From: Bradyrhizobium sp. 195
GTDB lineage: Bacteria; Pseudomonadota; Alphaproteobacteria; Rhizobiales; Xanthobacteraceae
DNA length: 64,000 nucleotides
Assembly (NCBI RefSeq): GCF_023101665.1
Contig: NZ_CP082161.1
Location: 2,976,001-3,040,000 of the forward strand
Direction of reading: 5' to 3'
Part shown: piece after piece, positions 61,421-64,000 of the stretch
Layout of the letters: each line of letters begins with the position of its first letter
Numbering within the stretch: position 1 is the stretch's first letter
Position numbers and translations under genes: made by a program
The notes under the pieces: model-generated
What the model was told of the DNA's origin: nothing
The model's database searches: none
What the model saw: the letters and a program-made list of their open reading frames with translations, nothing else

Positions 61421-62074
61421 TTGACGGCTGACCTGTTCGACAACGTCGCCGAGGCGCAGTCGTCGCGTGAGGAGATCGCCGACGGCGCGGTACTGCTGCG
61501 CGGATTCGTCAAGCCGATCGAGAACGAGCTGATCTCAGCGGTGCGCGCGATCGTCGCGCAATCGCCGTTCCGGCGGATGACCACGCCAGGCGGCCACCTG
61601 ATGTCGGTGGCGATGACCAATTGCGGCGAGCGCGGCTGGATCACCGATCACACCGGCTATCGCTATGACCCGATCGATCCGCGAATTGGCGCGCCATGGC
61701 CCGAAATGCCGCCAGTATTGCGCGATCTCGCCCGCCGCGCAGCCGAGCAGGGCGGCTTCCAAGACTTCGCGCCCGATGCCTGCCTCGTCAACCGCTACGA
61801 GCCCGGCACGCGGCTGTCGCTGCATCAGGACAAGGACGAGCTGGACTATTCGGCGCCGATCGTCTCGGTCTCGCTCGGCTTGCCCGCGACCTTCCTGTTC
61901 GGCGGCCTGGCGCGCAGCGACAAACCGCGCCGTTTCCGGCTGGTGCATGGCGATGTCGTGGTCTGGGGCGGGCCGTCCAGGCTCGCCTATCACGGCGTCG
62001 CGCCGCTCACTGAGGGCGAGCACGCGCTGCTCGGGCGGAAGCGGATCAACCTGACGTTCCGCAGGACGCGCTGA
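61421..62074 (+). CDS. alkB: AlkB-family DNA/RNA repair dioxygenase
   Basis: 217 residues. It uses Fe(II) and 2-oxoglutarate to remove alkyl groups from 1-methyladenine and 3-methylcytosine. Motifs: DACLVNRYEPGTRLSLHQDK (HxD ligands at about residues 136-138), LVHGDVVVWGGPSRLAYHGV (third ligand His, about 190) and the cofactor- and substrate-binding Arg residues in RINLTFRRTR at the C-terminus, typical of E. coli-like AlkB. The start is a TTG at 61421; no in-frame ATG fits. Nine bases after the oxygenase gene. No ada gene is nearby. Confidence 0.92.
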   Translation: MTADLFDNVAEAQSSREEIADGAVLLRGFVKPIENELISAVRAIVAQSPFRRMTTPGGHLMSVAMTNCGERGWITDHTGYRYDPIDPRIGAPWPEMPPVLRDLARRAAEQGGFQDFAPDACLVNRYEPGTRLSLHQDKDELDYSAPIVSVSLGLPATFLFGGLARSDKPRRFRLVHGDVVVWGGPSRLAYHGVAPLTEGEHALLGRKRINLTFRRTR

Positions 62075-62078
62075 TCTT

Positions 62079-62216
62079 CCTTCTCCCCTTGTGGGAGAAG
62101 GTGGATCGCTGACGCGAAGCGGCAGCGAGACGGATGAGGGGTCTGTCTCCGCGGATAGAGACCCCTCATCCGCCTTCCCTTCAGGAAGGCACCTTCTCCC
62201 ACAAGGGGAGAAGGGA
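62079..62216. repeat. Intergenic palindromic repeat, family A copy 3
   Basis: Outer arms CCTTCTCCCCTTGTGGGAGA and its inverted copy, with an altered centre (CTTCCCTTCAGGAAGG). It begins five bases after the alkB stop, between convergent genes. Confidence 0.88.
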
Positions 62217-62242
62217 AGAGTCTCGGAACGACGATATTTCGA

Positions 62243-63868
62243 TTACGGCTTCGGCGGGTGAATGAACGCCCAAGGGCTGACTTCCGAATCCCGCGTCACT
62301 TCGATCGAAATCAGATTCGGCCCGCCATGCGCGAGCGCCTTCTCCATCGCTGCCTTGAACTGATCCGGCGCGGTGACACGCGCCGCCGCAACGCCAAAGG
62401 ACTCCGCGAGCTTGACGAAGTCTGGATTGACGAGGTCCGACGCCACCACGCGGCCGTCAAAACGTTCGCGCTGGTCGCGGCGGACGTTGCCGTAAGCGTT
62501 GTTGTTGAACACCAGCGTCACCACGCCAATGTTGAACTGCACGGCGGTGGCAAGCTCCTGCACGCCGAACATGAAGCCGCCGTCGCCGGTGATCGCCACC
62601 ACCGGCTTGTCGGGATTGGCGACCTTGGCCCCAAGCGCGGTCGGGAAGCCCGAGCCGAGCGTGCCCTGATAGCCCGAGGTGATGAAGGTGCGCGGCTCGT
62701 AGATCGGGAAGCCATACCAGGAGGCGAAGCCGAACTGCGACAATTCATCTGTGACGATCGCGTTCGCCGGCAGCACCTCGCGCAGGATGTTGAGATAGGC
62801 CATCTGCGGCTGGATGCGCTGGATCTCCCCTTGCGCGGTCGTGGTCGCCTCGCGGATCGCACCGCGGCGGCCGGCGGTCTTGCTGTAGCCGGCCTTGCGG
62901 ACGGCAGCAGTGAGATCGGCGGTCGCGGTCCTGGCGTCGGCGACGATGGCGGTGTCGGAGATGAAGCGCCGCATCTCGACGGGATCGATGTCGATGCGGA
63001 TGCTCTTCAGGCCCTCAGGCCGATACGGCCAGCGCGACATGGTCGGCAACTCCAGCCGCGTGCCGATGCCGATCATGAGGTCGGTTGTCGGCCACAGCTT
63101 ATAGGCAGCCGCCATGGTGAGGCCGAGTTCATGCGCGTTGGAGACGATGCCGCGGCCGCTGCGGAAGGCGACCACGGGCGCATCGATCATCTCAGCGAGT
63201 TCCAGGATCTCTTCGCCCGCCTCGATCGCGCCGCTGCCGACGAAGATCATCGGTGCCTTGCTGGTCTTGATCAGCGCGGCCGCCTGCTTGATCATATCGG
63301 GGTCGGGCTGCGGCGCAGGCAGCGGCTCCAGCACCTGTGCGGCGGCGGTGTCCGCGCGCTGGGTGAAGATATCCCAGGGCATCTCGACCGAAGCGGGCCC
63401 ACGGCGGCCGGACGTCATCTCCAGGAACGCACGCGCGACGACCGTCGGTGCGTTGCCGGGATATTCGATTCTATCAGCCCATTTCACATAGCTGCGCAAG
63501 GTCGCAAGCTGGTCCGGCATCTCGTGCAGATGGCCGCGGCCCTTTCCGAGGAACTGCGTCGGCACCTGACCGGTGACGCAGAGCACCGGCTCGTTGCAGC
63601 CGAACGCGGTGAGCAGCGCCGCGCTGGCATTGAGCACGCCGGGGCCGGGCACCACGCTGAACACGCCGGGCCTGCCGCTGGAGCGCGCATAGCCGAACGC
63701 CATGTACCCGCAGGCCTGCTCGTGCCGTGCCCCGATCACCTTGAGCTGGGCCTGATGGAAGGCGTCGAACAGGCCGTAGACCTGCGCACCGGGCAGGCCG
63801 AACACGGTGTCGACGCCGTGGGCGACCAGGCCGCTTACGATCGCTTCGCCGCCGGTGAGGGTGGTCAT
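62243..63868 (-). CDS. Thiamine-diphosphate-dependent enzyme (acetolactate-synthase-like)
   Basis: 541 residues with the three-domain layout of ThDP enzymes: N-terminal PYR domain with catalytic Glu in ARHEQACGYMAFGYA (about residue 49), a middle domain (about 190-320), and the C-terminal PP domain with the ThDP/Mg motif AITGDGGFMFG ... NNNAYGNVRR (about 424-466). Related to IlvB, oxalyl-CoA decarboxylase and 2-oxoacid decarboxylases; no ilvH-type regulatory subunit is next to it, so housekeeping acetolactate synthase is unlikely. A FAH-family gene lies upstream 25 bases away in the same direction, suggesting breakdown of a 2-oxoacid or diketone. Confidence 0.87.
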   Translation of the reverse strand: MTTLTGGEAIVSGLVAHGVDTVFGLPGAQVYGLFDAFHQAQLKVIGARHEQACGYMAFGYARSSGRPGVFSVVPGPGVLNASAALLTAFGCNEPVLCVTGQVPTQFLGKGRGHLHEMPDQLATLRSYVKWADRIEYPGNAPTVVARAFLEMTSGRRGPASVEMPWDIFTQRADTAAAQVLEPLPAPQPDPDMIKQAAALIKTSKAPMIFVGSGAIEAGEEILELAEMIDAPVVAFRSGRGIVSNAHELGLTMAAAYKLWPTTDLMIGIGTRLELPTMSRWPYRPEGLKSIRIDIDPVEMRRFISDTAIVADARTATADLTAAVRKAGYSKTAGRRGAIREATTTAQGEIQRIQPQMAYLNILREVLPANAIVTDELSQFGFASWYGFPIYEPRTFITSGYQGTLGSGFPTALGAKVANPDKPVVAITGDGGFMFGVQELATAVQFNIGVVTLVFNNNAYGNVRRDQRERFDGRVVASDLVNPDFVKLAESFGVAAARVTAPDQFKAAMEKALAHGGPNLISIEVTRDSEVSPWAFIHPPKP

Positions 63869-63893
63869 TTGGCTATTCCACTTCGATTATTGA

Positions 63894-64000
63894 TCAGGCT
63901 TCGTCGACGACACCGTTGCGCAACAAGCCGATGCCCTCGGCCTCGATCTCGACGACGTCGCCCGGCTTCAGGTAACGCGGCGGATCGAACCGGGCGCCGG
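63894..64000 (-). CDS. Fumarylacetoacetate hydrolase (FAH) family protein, 3' end only
   Basis: The last 35 codons of a leftward gene whose 5' part lies beyond the window. They read GARFDPPRYLKPGD, then VVEIEAEGIGLLRNGVVDEA and stop. This is the usual C-terminal end of FAH-family hydrolases/decarboxylases (hydrophobic residue, LKPGDVVE, then IEGIGxLxNxV). The stop at 63894 is 25 bases before the ThDP-enzyme start, so they form an operon. The FAH family splits C-C bonds in acylpyruvates or decarboxylates oxo-acids. Too little is visible for a substrate. Confidence 0.75.
   Translation of the reverse strand, partial: GARFDPPRYLKPGDVVEIEAEGIGLLRNGVVDEA

Overview
The window is GC-rich, dense alphaproteobacterial chromosome. 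Gene content (aap- and liv-type ABC transporters, many acyl-CoA enzymes, ppc) and several families of palindromic intergenic repeats of the kind seen in Bradyrhizobium suggest Bradyrhizobium or a close Rhizobiales relative. This assignment rests on gene content and recall, not on a search. No rRNA, tRNA, CRISPR array, insertion sequence or phage gene was seen.

Layout. 1-1629: end of an amino-acid ABC transporter (aapQ partial, aapM). 1809-5347: amidase, an SDR lacking the usual catalytic residues, and a tartrate-dehydrogenase-like enzyme behind a palindromic site. 5541-15560: a two-armed catabolic regulon. A LysR regulator, an M20 amidohydrolase and two hydroxyacid dehydrogenases run leftward; a DUF1445 protein and a complete Liv-type ABC transporter run rightward; a perfect inverted repeat lies between the arms. 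15684-19463: a complete four-enzyme pathway for four-carbon acid sugars (otnC, ltnD, otnI, otnK). 19631-25922: a chemoreceptor and a two-gene RND efflux pump without an outer-membrane factor. 26079-31589: a thiolase-like protein, nitronate-monooxygenase-like protein, YghU-like GST, a GNAT-GFA fusion and a flavin reductase.

31835-44941 is the most interesting block. It holds an ACAD11-type acyl-CoA dehydrogenase, SDRs, three crotonases, an aminoglycoside-phosphotransferase-fold kinase with a small DUF6285-like partner, a second acyl-CoA dehydrogenase and two acyl-CoA ligases. This parts list matches the kinase-dependent 4-hydroxyacyl-CoA route (levulinate lvaABCDE of Pseudomonas putida; mammalian ACAD10/11), but is broken into several divergent units. 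45218-51515 holds a YccF protein, a VOC protein, a quinone-oxidoreductase-like enzyme, an orphan binding protein and small membrane proteins in a visibly lower-GC stretch, then about 750 bases of likely dispersed repeat. 51516-64000 holds ppc, a secreted SMP-30 protein, an SDR/thiolase/DUF35 operon, an amidase-DUF2848 operon, a 2OG oxygenase-alkB pair, and a TPP-dependent enzyme followed by the end of a FAH-family gene.

Nearly every junction between transcription units carries one of about eleven families of roughly 40-160 bp inverted-repeat elements (26 copies noted). They mostly sit at gene ends; one lies inside an ABC-transporter operon and one supplies a stop codon.
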